From SZUA-584 sp040768905 (GTDB lineage: Bacteria > Bacillota > Clostridia > Christensenellales > SZUA-584), in assembly GCA_040768905.1 (NCBI GenBank), contig JAXGMA010000001.1, positions 1 through 64,000 on the forward strand: a stretch of DNA of 64,000 bases, in the 5' to 3' direction. Below are positions 24,899-32,901 of the stretch, in pieces. The stretch's first letter is position 1; every line of letters begins with the position of its first letter. A model generated the notes under the pieces. The model worked only from the letters and a program-made list of their open reading frames with translations. It made no database searches and was not told where the DNA came from. The position numbers and the translations under genes were made by a program.

Positions 24899-26047
24899 TC
24901 AGCGGTATTCTTTTATCAGTTCATGAGCGATGATGTTTCTTTGTATCTGATTTGTTCCCTCATAAATCTGTGTGATCTTGGCGTCCCTCATCATTTTTTC
25001 CACGGGATACTCTTTCATGTATCCGTATCCGCCGAGCACCTGCACGGCATCGGTCGTGACTTTCATTGCCGTATCTGAGGCAATCACTTTGCACATGGCG
25101 GATTCTTTGGAGATGTTTTTGGCGCCGGAATCGATGAACCTGCAGGTCTGATACACGAGTGCGCGCGAAGCTTCCACCTGTATGGCCATATCGGCCAGAA
25201 TATGCTGAATAGCCTGAAAAGATGAAATGGGAGAGCCAAACTGCACGCGCTCTCTTGAGTATTTCGCAGCGGCATCCATGGCGCCCTGAGCAATGCCGAC
25301 AGCCTGTGCTGCCACGCCGGGGCGCGTTCTGTCAAGTGTTTTCATCGCGACAACAAACCCCATGCCCTCTTTGTACAGCAGGTTTTCTTTCGGGATGCGG
25401 CAGTCTTCAAAAACCAGCTCGACCGTGGCCGAAGCCCTGATGCCCATTTTGTTTTCTTTTTTGCCGAATGAAAAGCCCGGCGTTCCTTTTTCCACGATAA
25501 AGGCGGAATAGCCTCTCGGGCCGAGCGTTTTGTCGGTCAAAGCGATGACGGAGTACACATCGGCCTCTCCGCCGTTTGTGATCCACTGTTTTGTGCCGTT
25601 GAGCACATAATCATCCCCGTCGGGAACGGCTGTGGTTTGAATGCCGGCGGCATCGCTGCCCGCATTCGCTTCGGTAAGCCCGAACGCTGCAAGCTTTTTG
25701 CCTGAGGCGATATCCGGCAGGTATTTTTTCTTTTGCTCGTCACTGCCGAAAAGCAGTATGGGGAAGGTGCCAAGGCCGGTCCCGGCAAAGCTTAGCGCAA
25801 TGCCGCCGCAGGCACGGCTTAATTGCTCGACAACCAGCGCCATCTCAAAGATGCCGCCGCCCAAACCGCCGTATTCTTCGGGTATATACACGCCGCAAAG
25901 GTCTGAATCAGCGAGGATTTTAACGATGTCATGCGGAAACTTTCCTTCTTCATCATATTCAAGGGCTACAGGGGCAATTTTTTCGTCCGCAATCTTGGCA
26001 GCGAGCTCCTGAATCATTTGCTGCTCGTCGGTCAGAAAATAGTTCAT
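24899..26047 (-). CDS. Acyl-CoA dehydrogenase (enoyl-CoA reductase type)
   Basis: A 382-residue acyl-CoA dehydrogenase of normal length. It starts MNYFLTDEQQMIQELAAKIADEKIAP and includes the FAD-binding AFGLTEANAGSDA and WITNGG motifs. The C-terminal QVLGGYGYMKEYPVEKMMRDAKITQIYEGTNQ has the catalytic base Glu363 in YEGT. With EtfB and an Fe-S EtfA downstream, the most likely role is an electron-bifurcating enoyl-CoA reductase: NADH reduces an enoyl-CoA and ferredoxin together. The gene order acd-etfB-etfA matches the caffeyl-CoA reductase operon carCDE. The acyl substrate (butyryl, caffeyl or other) cannot be told from here. Confidence 0.93.
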   Translation of the reverse strand: MNYFLTDEQQMIQELAAKIADEKIAPVALEYDEEGKFPHDIVKILADSDLCGVYIPEEYGGLGGGIFEMALVVEQLSRACGGIALSFAGTGLGTFPILLFGSDEQKKKYLPDIASGKKLAAFGLTEANAGSDAAGIQTTAVPDGDDYVLNGTKQWITNGGEADVYSVIALTDKTLGPRGYSAFIVEKGTPGFSFGKKENKMGIRASATVELVFEDCRIPKENLLYKEGMGFVVAMKTLDRTRPGVAAQAVGIAQGAMDAAAKYSRERVQFGSPISSFQAIQHILADMAIQVEASRALVYQTCRFIDSGAKNISKESAMCKVIASDTAMKVTTDAVQVLGGYGYMKEYPVEKMMRDAKITQIYEGTNQIQRNIIAHELIKEYR

Positions 26048-26111
26048 CTCGTGTTCTCCTTAAGATAATAAAAAATAGATGATACCAGAATAAAACCCAT
26101 CCTTTTATTCA

Positions 26112-26124
26112 TTAGCATTGCTAA
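26112..26124. promoter_or_regulatory. Palindromic operator TTAGC-ATT-GCTAA for the acd-etfBA operon
   Basis: A perfect inverted repeat just downstream of the -10 box of the minus-strand promoter, covering the expected transcription start: a classic repressor site. The repressor is not encoded next to it. Confidence 0.5.
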
Positions 26125-26127
26125 CAT

Positions 26128-26156
26128 AGTATAATATAGAATGCTTTTCAATGCAA
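26128..26156 (-). promoter_or_regulatory. Promoter of acd-etfB-etfA
   Basis: Minus-strand TTGCAT (26156-26151), 17-base spacer, TATACT (26133-26128), about 80 bases upstream of acd. Confidence 0.65.
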
Positions 26157-26311
26157 CAATCAAAGAAACATCAATAAGTGACAAATATTTTGACTTTTTT
26201 AGAAATCTGATATATTGATATGTAAATGATGTTCAGCCTGGGTTTTTGAAACTACGCGGAAGATGATCAGCCAAGTATAATAAAATGAGATGACAGAGCG
26301 GTGGAATCGGC

Positions 26312-26800
26312 ATGAAGAAGGTTTTGATTATTGGAGCCGGCATTGCAGGCTTAACGTGCGGCATCTATACAAAAATGAACGGTTTTGATGTACAGATATA
26401 TGAAATGCATAATGTGCCGGGCGGAGAATGCACGGGATGGGACAGGGGAGACTATCATTTTGACGGGTGTATCCACTGGCTTGTGGGTTCACGGCCGGAT
26501 ACCGATCTGCATAAGCTTTGGAAAACGACGGGCGCACTGAATGAGGACACCCAAATCATCAACCACGAGGCCTTTGGCGTGTACGAGGAGGACGGACGTT
26601 CTGTCAGCGTCTATACCCATGCCGATAAGCTGCAAAGGCATCTGCTGGAACTGGCTCCAAAAGATGCACAAGAAATAAGAAGGCTGTGCAAGGCTATAAA
26701 AGCGCTTGGGGGCTTTGGCATGCCGGGTGCCGCCGCCGCCGGGCGTTTCGCTGCACACAGGCTGTGTATCAGGGAAGGCGTTGCATTCAGAAAAGAATAA
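26312..26800 (+). pseudogene. FAD-dependent oxidoreductase remnant with large in-frame internal deletion
   Basis: A 162-residue ORF whose first ~130 residues are the N-terminus of a phytoene-desaturase/NAD(P)-FAD oxidoreductase: IIGAGIAGLTCGIYTKMNGFDVQIYEMHNVPGGECTGW, then HFDGCIHWLVGS. The last ~25 residues (AAAAGRFAAHRLCIREGVAFRKE) look like the family's C-terminal tail (GLPxAxxSGRxAAQxIC). About 300-350 middle residues are missing, with the join near GMPG. It is transcribed away from acd. A small functional protein is unlikely since most of the FAD and substrate domains are gone. Confidence 0.65.
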
Positions 26801-26885
26801 AACCTGTACAACGGCAAAGAGTTTTGCCAAAACCGGCAAGACAAACGCGGCACAAAACTTTTTACGCCCGCGAAATTATTGACGG

Positions 26886-26913
26886 TTGATTTTTTTATAT
26901 GATGTGTTATAAT
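26886..26913 (+). promoter_or_regulatory. Promoter of rpmE
   Basis: TTGATT (26886-26891), 16-base spacer, TATAAT (26908-26913) with an extended -10 TGT just upstream. Confidence 0.65.
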
Positions 26914-26978
26914 CAGTTTTGCGACTTTGCGCGCCGGCTGTCAAAGTGCATCCGGCCACTGAAAAAGAGGTGAAAAAG

Positions 26979-27179
26979 ATGAAAAAGGGCATACACCCAG
27001 AGTATTTCGACTGCACAGTGACATGCGCCTGCGGCGCTTCGTTTCACACAGGCTCAGTCAGAGAGAATATGAAGATAGAAATCTGCTCGCAATGCCACCC
27101 GTTCTTCACGGGCAAGCAGAAGCTTGTCGATACGGGAGGCCGCGTCGACAGGTTCAATAAAAGATACGGCATCAAATAA
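26979..27179 (+). CDS. rpmE: 50S ribosomal protein L31, zinc-binding type
   Basis: A 66-residue L31 starting MKKGIHPEYF after GAGGTG. Cys16, Cys18, Cys36 and Cys39 (CAC and CSQC) form the zinc site of the C+ type. PFFTGKQKLVDTGGRVDRFNKRYG is the conserved C-terminus. It is followed by a strong terminator, then the DUF1385-prmC-prfA cluster, the usual Clostridia order. Confidence 0.96.
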   Translation: MKKGIHPEYFDCTVTCACGASFHTGSVRENMKIEICSQCHPFFTGKQKLVDTGGRVDRFNKRYGIK

Positions 27180-27234
27180 ACAAGGATTATCAGTGCCTGT
27201 TTAAGGCCAAAGATATCCAGTGCGGTTTTTTGAG

Positions 27235-27258
27235 CAGACCGGCCTTTCGGTCTGTTTT
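27235..27258 (+). terminator. rpmE terminator
   Basis: CAGACCG (27235-27241) and CGGTCTG (27248-27254), a seven-base stem followed by TTTT. Confidence 0.75.
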
Positions 27259-27348
27259 GCTTTGTGCAAAAAACACAAGGCCGCAAGGGGTGATTTTCTT
27301 CGTGTGATGGTGTATAATTGCAGCACGCATAAAAGAAAGAGGCAATGA

Positions 27349-28353
27349 ATGAAAAAATGCAATATTGGCGGCCAGGGTGTTCTTGAAGGCGTGATGATGC
27401 GCGCCCCCTCCATGAGCGGCCTTGCCGTGAGGAAAACAACGGGGCACATCGTTTTTAAAAAACAAAGTGTTTCGTCGCTGACGAAGAAAAACAAATTTTT
27501 CGGGCTGCCGATAGTCCGAGGCGTCGTGTCATTTGTGGAAATGCTTAGTTTCGGCGTGAAGACCATCAGCCAATCAGCCAAGCTCTATGACGACATGGCT
27601 GATACCGAGCCGACCAGATTGGAAAAGTATATCGCCAAAAAATCAGGCAAGGATGCCATGGACATAGCGATGGTCATTGCTGTACTGGCCTCTATCGGGC
27701 TGGCTGTGGGCATTTTCTTTATTCTGCCGAGTGTACTCACCAGCCTGGTGCTCCAAAAAGGCACGCCGTCTTTTCTTATGAATCTGGCAGAGGGCGGCTT
27801 TCGGCTCTTGCTTTTTTTCCTTTATGTTTTTGGCATTTCGTTCATCAAAGATATCCGCCGCGTTTTCATGTACCACGGCGCCGAACACAAGACCATCAAC
27901 TGTTATGAACATGAACAGCCGCTCACAGTGGAGAATATCCAAAAATACAAAACGCTGCACCCGCGCTGCGGCACGAGCTATCTGCTGCTGGTGATGGTGA
28001 TTTCCATATTGCTGTTTTCGCTTCTCGGATGGAGCCCGGCTTGGTACCTGCGCATCGGCCTTCGGCTGTTGATGCTTCCCTTTGTGGCGGGCATCGCCTA
28101 TGAATTTCTCAAATTCGCCGCCAAAAGCGATGTGCTGTTTTTCCGCATCATACGATGGCCGGGGCTGATGCTTCAGAAGCTGACAACAGCGCAGCCGGAT
28201 GACAGCATGGTGGAGGTGGCGATCGTGGCTTTCAAGGCGGCCATGGACGAGACGAGCGAAGAGGAGCTCTCTTCGCTGGCACAGGGATTTTACCGTGAGC
28301 CGCAGAAAAAGAAGGTAAAAGCCGAGGCTGCCGCCAACGAAGCGGCGCAATAA
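27349..28353 (+). CDS. DUF1385 family membrane protein
   Basis: A 334-residue protein beginning KKCNIGGQGVLEGVMMRAP, the hallmark of DUF1385. Helices lie at residues about 105-130, 145-165, 205-225 and 230-250. HGAEHKTINCYEH and LHPRCGTSYLL are conserved and rich in potential metal ligands. The biochemical role is unknown. It is linked in Clostridia to rpmE, prmC and prfA, as here; prmC starts four bases after its stop. TATAAT near 27312 is a possible -10 box. Confidence 0.9.
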   Translation: MKKCNIGGQGVLEGVMMRAPSMSGLAVRKTTGHIVFKKQSVSSLTKKNKFFGLPIVRGVVSFVEMLSFGVKTISQSAKLYDDMADTEPTRLEKYIAKKSGKDAMDIAMVIAVLASIGLAVGIFFILPSVLTSLVLQKGTPSFLMNLAEGGFRLLLFFLYVFGISFIKDIRRVFMYHGAEHKTINCYEHEQPLTVENIQKYKTLHPRCGTSYLLLVMVISILLFSLLGWSPAWYLRIGLRLLMLPFVAGIAYEFLKFAAKSDVLFFRIIRWPGLMLQKLTTAQPDDSMVEVAIVAFKAAMDETSEEELSSLAQGFYREPQKKKVKAEAAANEAAQ

Positions 28354-28357
28354 GCAG

Positions 28358-29170
28358 GTGTCGGCGGCGTTGTTTTTACGTATCAAAAAGATGCTTGCGG
28401 ATGTGCCGGAGCCGGATGCAAAAGCACGTGTGATCGTTGCGCACGGTCTGGGCATTGGGTTAGCGGATGTGTTTTTATGTGCAGATGCAAATGCGGACGC
28501 AGCGGCGCGGACAGAAGAAATGGCACTGCGATGTGCGGCTGGAGAGCCTTTGGAGCATGTGACCGGGAAGGCATATTTTCGGCATTGCGCGCTTACAGTC
28601 ACGCCTGATGTGCTGATACCGCGCCACGAGACCGAACTTGTCGCAGAGCATGCCATTGGCCTGATACGCAAAAACGGATATAGAAGCGCGCTTGACCTGT
28701 GCACGGGCAGCGGCTGTATCGCTATTGCGCTTGCGACTGAAACGCAAGCACAAATTGACGCATGCGACATAAGCGAAGCGGCGCTAAAAATCGCGCAGTG
28801 CAACGCAGAGTCTAACGGCGCAAAGATCCGTTTTTTTATCAGCGACATGCTTTGCGATGCAGACGGCAGATACGATATCATCGTCAGCAATCCGCCTTAT
28901 GTGAGCGAGACCGAATACGCGCAGCTCGATAAAAGCGTGCGCCTGTATGAGCCGCGTACGGCGCTTTTGGCGGGAGACGGGCTCTTATTTTACCGTACTA
29001 TCGCGGCGCAGGCGGGAGACAGGCTGATAAAGGGCGGTGCGCTTGTGCTGGAGATCGGCGCACACCAGGCCGAAAGCGTCAAAGCGCTGCTCAAAGACGG
29101 CGGCCTGCATGAGATCAGCGTTTACAAGGATTATTCCGGGCGTGACCGTATAGTCACAGCCCAGATTTAA
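28358..29170 (+). CDS. prmC: Peptide chain release factor N5-glutamine methyltransferase
   Basis: A 270-residue SAM methyltransferase with a GTG start four bases after the DUF1385 stop. It has the N-terminal helical domain, IPRHETE, the SAM-binding LDLCTGSGCIAIALA, and catalytic NPPY at 178-181. It methylates the Gln of the GGQ motif in RF1/RF2. Its substrate gene prfA follows after 12 bases. Confidence 0.95.
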   Translation: MSAALFLRIKKMLADVPEPDAKARVIVAHGLGIGLADVFLCADANADAAARTEEMALRCAAGEPLEHVTGKAYFRHCALTVTPDVLIPRHETELVAEHAIGLIRKNGYRSALDLCTGSGCIAIALATETQAQIDACDISEAALKIAQCNAESNGAKIRFFISDMLCDADGRYDIIVSNPPYVSETEYAQLDKSVRLYEPRTALLAGDGLLFYRTIAAQAGDRLIKGGALVLEIGAHQAESVKALLKDGGLHEISVYKDYSGRDRIVTAQI

Positions 29171-29182
29171 CGGGGAATAGCA

Positions 29183-30247
29183 ATGACAGACAAACTTGAT
29201 GCCATAAAAAGAAGATATTCGGATCTTGAAGCGGAGCTCTCCAAAAGCGATGTGATGCAGAATCAGGAGCAATACACCAAGCTTGCGCGCGAACACGCCG
29301 GCTTAAGCGAGATCGTCACTAAGTATGAGCAGTTTCTGGACAACCGCGCGCAGATCGCTGATCTGGAGCTGATGGCGGATGACAGCGATGCGGAGATAGC
29401 CGCGATGGCGCAGGAAGAGCTCGGGCAGAGAAGGCAGCAGGACAGGCAGCTGACCGAAGAGTTAAAGTTGCTGCTTGTGCCCAAAGACCCCAATGACGAT
29501 AAAAACGTGGTGCTGGAGATCCGCGCAGGCACGGGCGGAGACGAAGCGGCGCTCTTCGGAGCCAGCCTCTGGCGCATGTACACGCGCTACGCTGAACGCA
29601 CCGGCTTTGCCATCGAGCGGCTTTCAAGCAACATCACGGAACTCGGCGGTGTGAAAGAACTGACGCTGCTGATATCAGGACGCGGCGCATACGCGCGCTT
29701 AAAGTATGAAAGCGGCGTACACCGCGTGCAGCGCGTGCCCGAGACGGAATCGCAGGGGCGCATACACACGTCAGCGGCTACGGTGGCTGTGCTGCCCGAG
29801 GCGGAGGATGTGGATATCACCATCAATCCTGCGGATCTGCGTATCGACGTCTACCGTTCTTCGGGAAACGGCGGGCAAAGCGTCAATACCACTGATTCAG
29901 CGGTGCGTATCACGCATGAGCCAAGCGGCCTTGTGGTGACGTGCCAGGATGAAAAATCACAGCTTAAAAACAAAGAAAAAGCCATGAAGGTTTTAAAGGC
30001 GCGGCTTTATGATATGGCCAAAAGGGAACAGGAGGCGGAGCTCTCACAAAGCCGCAAGAGTCAGGTAGGCTCGGGCGATCGGAGCGAGCGCATACGTACC
30101 TACAACTTCCCGCAGGGGCGCGTCACTGACCACCGCATCTCTCTCACGCTGTATAAACTTGAGCAGTTTTTAGACGGAGATATGGACGAGATGATCGATG
30201 CGCTCATACTTGATGATAAGACGCGCGCACTATCCGCGCAGGATTAA
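29183..30247 (+). CDS. prfA: Peptide chain release factor 1
   Basis: A 354-residue RF1. The tripeptide anticodon region PET (186-188) is the RF1-type PxT motif reading UAA/UAG. The catalytic GGQ is at 230-232 (GNGGQSVNTTDSAVRITH). Length is normal. It is cotranscribed with prmC. Confidence 0.96.
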   Translation: MTDKLDAIKRRYSDLEAELSKSDVMQNQEQYTKLAREHAGLSEIVTKYEQFLDNRAQIADLELMADDSDAEIAAMAQEELGQRRQQDRQLTEELKLLLVPKDPNDDKNVVLEIRAGTGGDEAALFGASLWRMYTRYAERTGFAIERLSSNITELGGVKELTLLISGRGAYARLKYESGVHRVQRVPETESQGRIHTSAATVAVLPEAEDVDITINPADLRIDVYRSSGNGGQSVNTTDSAVRITHEPSGLVVTCQDEKSQLKNKEKAMKVLKARLYDMAKREQEAELSQSRKSQVGSGDRSERIRTYNFPQGRVTDHRISLTLYKLEQFLDGDMDEMIDALILDDKTRALSAQD

Positions 30248-30292
30248 AAATCAGATCGCGTTTAAAAACATCATGGGATCAGGAGGTAAAGC

Positions 30293-30967
30293 ATGAAACG
30301 GTCTATGGTCAACAAGCTGCTGGAAGACGCCAAACAACTGCTTTCCGGCATCGGTTTTGCGCTGCCCGAATTTGCATATTGGGGCCTTTCGGAGTGGGAG
30401 CAGGCGGATACCGAGACGATTCAAAAGACCATGCTTGGCTGGGATGTGACCGATTTTGGTTGCGATGATTTTTACAGCATGGGCGCTGTGCTTTTCACGA
30501 TCCGCAACGGCGAACTCAAAAGTGCTCTTGGCACGCCGTACGCTGAAAAGATCATTATCATCCCTGATGGGGGCAGGCTGCCGCTGCATTGCCACAAGAC
30601 AAAAACGGAAGACATCATCAACCGCGGAGGCGGCACGTTTTGGATACAGCTGTACCTTTCCAAAAACGACGGGCAGGTTGACCGGGAAAGCGAAGTGGCG
30701 GTTTTCTGTGACGGCATCAAGAAGACATTTGGGCCGGGAGAGAGAATAGAGATATCAAAAGGCAACTCCATCACGCTGACGCCCGGGCTGTATCATGTCT
30801 TTGGCGCCAGCAACGGCGATACGGTCGTGGGGGAGGTATCATCAGTCAACGACGATATCACGGATAACTATTTTGCAGAGACGGTGAGCAGGTTTTCGTC
30901 CATCGAAGAGGACGAACCGGTACTCCATCCTTTGTGCAATGAGTATGAAAGGCTTTTCGGAAATTGA
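30293..30967 (+). CDS. D-lyxose/D-mannose isomerase-like cupin
   Basis: A 224-residue protein after AGGAGGT. It matches the D-lyxose ketol-isomerase family: the N-terminal part with FALPEFAYWGLSEW, a cupin core with metal ligands His99, His101 and Glu106 in PLHCHKTKTEDI, and a late His168 in TPGLYHVFG. Such Mn-dependent enzymes interconvert D-lyxose/D-xylulose or D-mannose/D-fructose. It sits 45 bases after prfA and may be read from the same transcript, with no other sugar genes nearby. It converges on lepB. Confidence 0.88.
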   Translation: MKRSMVNKLLEDAKQLLSGIGFALPEFAYWGLSEWEQADTETIQKTMLGWDVTDFGCDDFYSMGAVLFTIRNGELKSALGTPYAEKIIIIPDGGRLPLHCHKTKTEDIINRGGGTFWIQLYLSKNDGQVDRESEVAVFCDGIKKTFGPGERIEISKGNSITLTPGLYHVFGASNGDTVVGEVSSVNDDITDNYFAETVSRFSSIEEDEPVLHPLCNEYERLFGN

Positions 30968-30991
30968 CACGATGCCGAAAAGAGCAACGCA

Positions 30992-31576
30992 TCACAGCCC
31001 GCTGATGTTTTCGGGCGGCCAGATGATAAAAAGCGCTTTGCCGAGTATGCGTTTATACGGAAGAGGGCCGATATCGGGTCTGCGTGAGTCCATAGAGTAG
31101 TTACGGTTGTCCCCCATCACGAATACGCAGTTTTCGGGAACGACCGTAGCCGAAAAATCCTCGTTATGCGCTGTACGGCTGCCAAAATAGGCGTATTCCT
31201 GATGGTCGGGTTCTCCGTTGACATAGAGCACGCCGTCAGTGATCTCGATCTGATCGCCTTGCGTGCCGATCACGCGTTTGACATAAGTGTGAGGCTGATC
31301 GGGATAGGTGCATATGATCACATCGCCAAACTCAGGTTCGCGGAACCAGTAAGTCACGCGCTCCATAAACACGTATTCGTTGTCGTGCAGCGTCTGGTTC
31401 ATGGAATCGCCTTCGACACGGATAAACTCAAATACGAAGAAGCGCAAAGCAAGCGCAATGATGAGCGCGGCAAGCAGCGAGAATATCCAGCTGCGCGTTT
31501 CTTTTTTATTGTTTTCGGCCTTGCGTTTCATGCGGGACGCTCTGCCGCCCTTTTTATAGCTGTAATTCTCATGCAT
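30992..31576 (-). CDS. lepB: Signal peptidase I
   Basis: A 194-residue type I signal peptidase. ATG 31576 follows AAGGTG and overlaps the DUF951 stop by eight bases (translational coupling). There is a basic N-terminus and one membrane helix (about 29-50). Catalytic Ser58 is in GDSMNQTL and Lys100 in YVKRVIG; box E reads VMGDNRNYSMDSR. It removes signal peptides from Sec-exported proteins. It is the last gene of mscS-DUF951-lepB. Confidence 0.95.
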   Translation of the reverse strand: MHENYSYKKGGRASRMKRKAENNKKETRSWIFSLLAALIIALALRFFVFEFIRVEGDSMNQTLHDNEYVFMERVTYWFREPEFGDVIICTYPDQPHTYVKRVIGTQGDQIEITDGVLYVNGEPDHQEYAYFGSRTAHNEDFSATVVPENCVFVMGDNRNYSMDSRRPDIGPLPYKRILGKALFIIWPPENISGL

Positions 31577-31751
31577 CAGGCAACACCTTCTTAAGCCGTT
31601 TGATAAAAACATCGGCAGGCAGCATCACGATGTGCGCACACCCAAGGCACTTGATTTTGACATCCATGCCCACGCGTATGATCCGCCATCTGTTTTCACC
31701 GCAGGGATGCGGTTTTTTAAGCTGGACGGTATTGCCGAGCGCGTATTCCAC
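31569..31751 (-). CDS. DUF951 family protein
   Basis: A 60-residue protein. GTG 31751 is chosen because CGGAGG lies five bases upstream; TTG 31754 is too close. VQLKKPHPCG ... GMDVKIKCLGC matches DUF951, a small Cys-containing (Cys17, Cys35, Cys38), probably zinc-binding family of unknown function next to mscS in many Bacillota. Confidence 0.88.
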   Translation of the reverse strand: MEYALGNTVQLKKPHPCGENRWRIIRVGMDVKIKCLGCAHIVMLPADVFIKRLKKVLPDA

Positions 31752-31763
31752 CAAAACCTCCGT

Positions 31764-32633
31764 TCATCCGCTGACCATCACACGGTGCGGATAAGGAATG
31801 GAAACGCCTTTCTTATCGAACGCCTCCTTGACGGCACGCCTTAGCGCACGTTCCGTCTCCCAATGGGTGAGCGGTTTGACGCGCACGACCATGCGCAGCA
31901 CCATTTCCGATTCACCAAACTCTATTATACCGAGAACACGCGGTTCTTCAAGTATATTTTCATGGGCAGCCATATAATCCTGCCCTGCAGCCAGCATGAT
32001 GGCGCTTGCCTTCTCGATATCGGTCTCAAAGGATACGGGCATATCGATGACGGCAAGATGGTCAGACCTCGAATGATTGATGACCTTGCTTATGCTTCCG
32101 TTGGGGATGATCACCGTTTCTCCTGAAAATTTGGTGAAGCTTGTGGTGCGCAGCGTCACGGCAGAGATCGTGCCTTTTTCGCCGTCTATTTCGATATATT
32201 CACCGACTGCAAATTGGTTTTCGAACAGCATGAACATGCCGGATACCACATCTTTGACGAGGCTTTGCGCCCCGAGCGCTATAACGATGCCGCCGATCCC
32301 GGCCGCAGCAAGCATAGAACTCACGGCTGCGCCGAGGCCGAGTACGCCGAGGATCGCCATTGCAGCAAAAAAGTAAACCGCGTATTTGACAGCGGAGTCG
32401 GAGACAGTTTTTATGGTTTGTGCTTTTTCAGAAAGCGTGGAGAGCGGTTTGCGCCGTGCACGGGCATGAAGCACTCTGCGGATAACGCGCCTCAGAACAA
32501 AAATGGCGATGCGGGCAAGCACGATGATCCCAATGATCTTGATCAGAGACAGAAGAATGATATCCGCGTTTTTTCCCATATCTTGCATCAATGCGGTGAT
32601 GCTGTCCCATACGTTGACAAAAAAACCTTCCAT
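31764..32633 (-). CDS. mscS: Small-conductance mechanosensitive channel (MscS family)
   Basis: A 289-residue channel. ATG 32633 follows GGGAGGC. There are three membrane helices in residues about 20-145. The pore helix region AAGIGGIVIALGAQSLVKDVVSGMFMLFENQFAVGEYIEI is the MscS signature, followed by the beta domain and the C-terminal alpha/beta domain. It releases solutes on hypo-osmotic shock. It heads the mscS-DUF951-lepB operon. Confidence 0.93.
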   Translation of the reverse strand: MEGFFVNVWDSITALMQDMGKNADIILLSLIKIIGIIVLARIAIFVLRRVIRRVLHARARRKPLSTLSEKAQTIKTVSDSAVKYAVYFFAAMAILGVLGLGAAVSSMLAAAGIGGIVIALGAQSLVKDVVSGMFMLFENQFAVGEYIEIDGEKGTISAVTLRTTSFTKFSGETVIIPNGSISKVINHSRSDHLAVIDMPVSFETDIEKASAIMLAAGQDYMAAHENILEEPRVLGIIEFGESEMVLRMVVRVKPLTHWETERALRRAVKEAFDKKGVSIPYPHRVMVSG

Positions 32634-32664
32634 GTCTGTAGCCTCCCAAATATGATCTGGCATC

Positions 32665-32694
32665 ATTATAGCAAATCACGGAAAATCATGCCAA
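32665..32694 (-). promoter_or_regulatory. Promoter of mscS-DUF951-lepB
   Basis: Minus-strand TTGGCA (32694-32689), 18-base spacer, TATAAT (32670-32665), 32 bases before the mscS start. Confidence 0.7.
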
Positions 32695-32796
32695 CGGGGG
32701 ACAGGGTATGTTTGTGTATTATTGCAAAGCCTGTTTTTTTCTTGTGTATTTCAAAGAGCTTAAGAGATGATTTGTATCTTAAAGTACGGCTTTTTA

Positions 32797-32826
32797 TTGA
32801 TATTGGATGAATGTTTGGAGTATAAT
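32797..32826 (+). promoter_or_regulatory. Promoter of murC
   Basis: TTGATA (32797-32802), 18-base spacer, TATAAT (32821-32826), with a leader of about 70 bases. Confidence 0.7.
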
Positions 32827-32901
32827 GCAATGATAAACGCGATGAAAACAAAAATAGATTTTAAGCAGGGGCAGTTCAAGCAATTTTTAAAAGAGGTGTG
32901 T

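Noticed and set aside
27643..28890. 415-codon antisense ORF across DUF1385 and prmC
   Set aside because: Low-complexity composition, no ribosome site, and it lies opposite two well-recognised genes.
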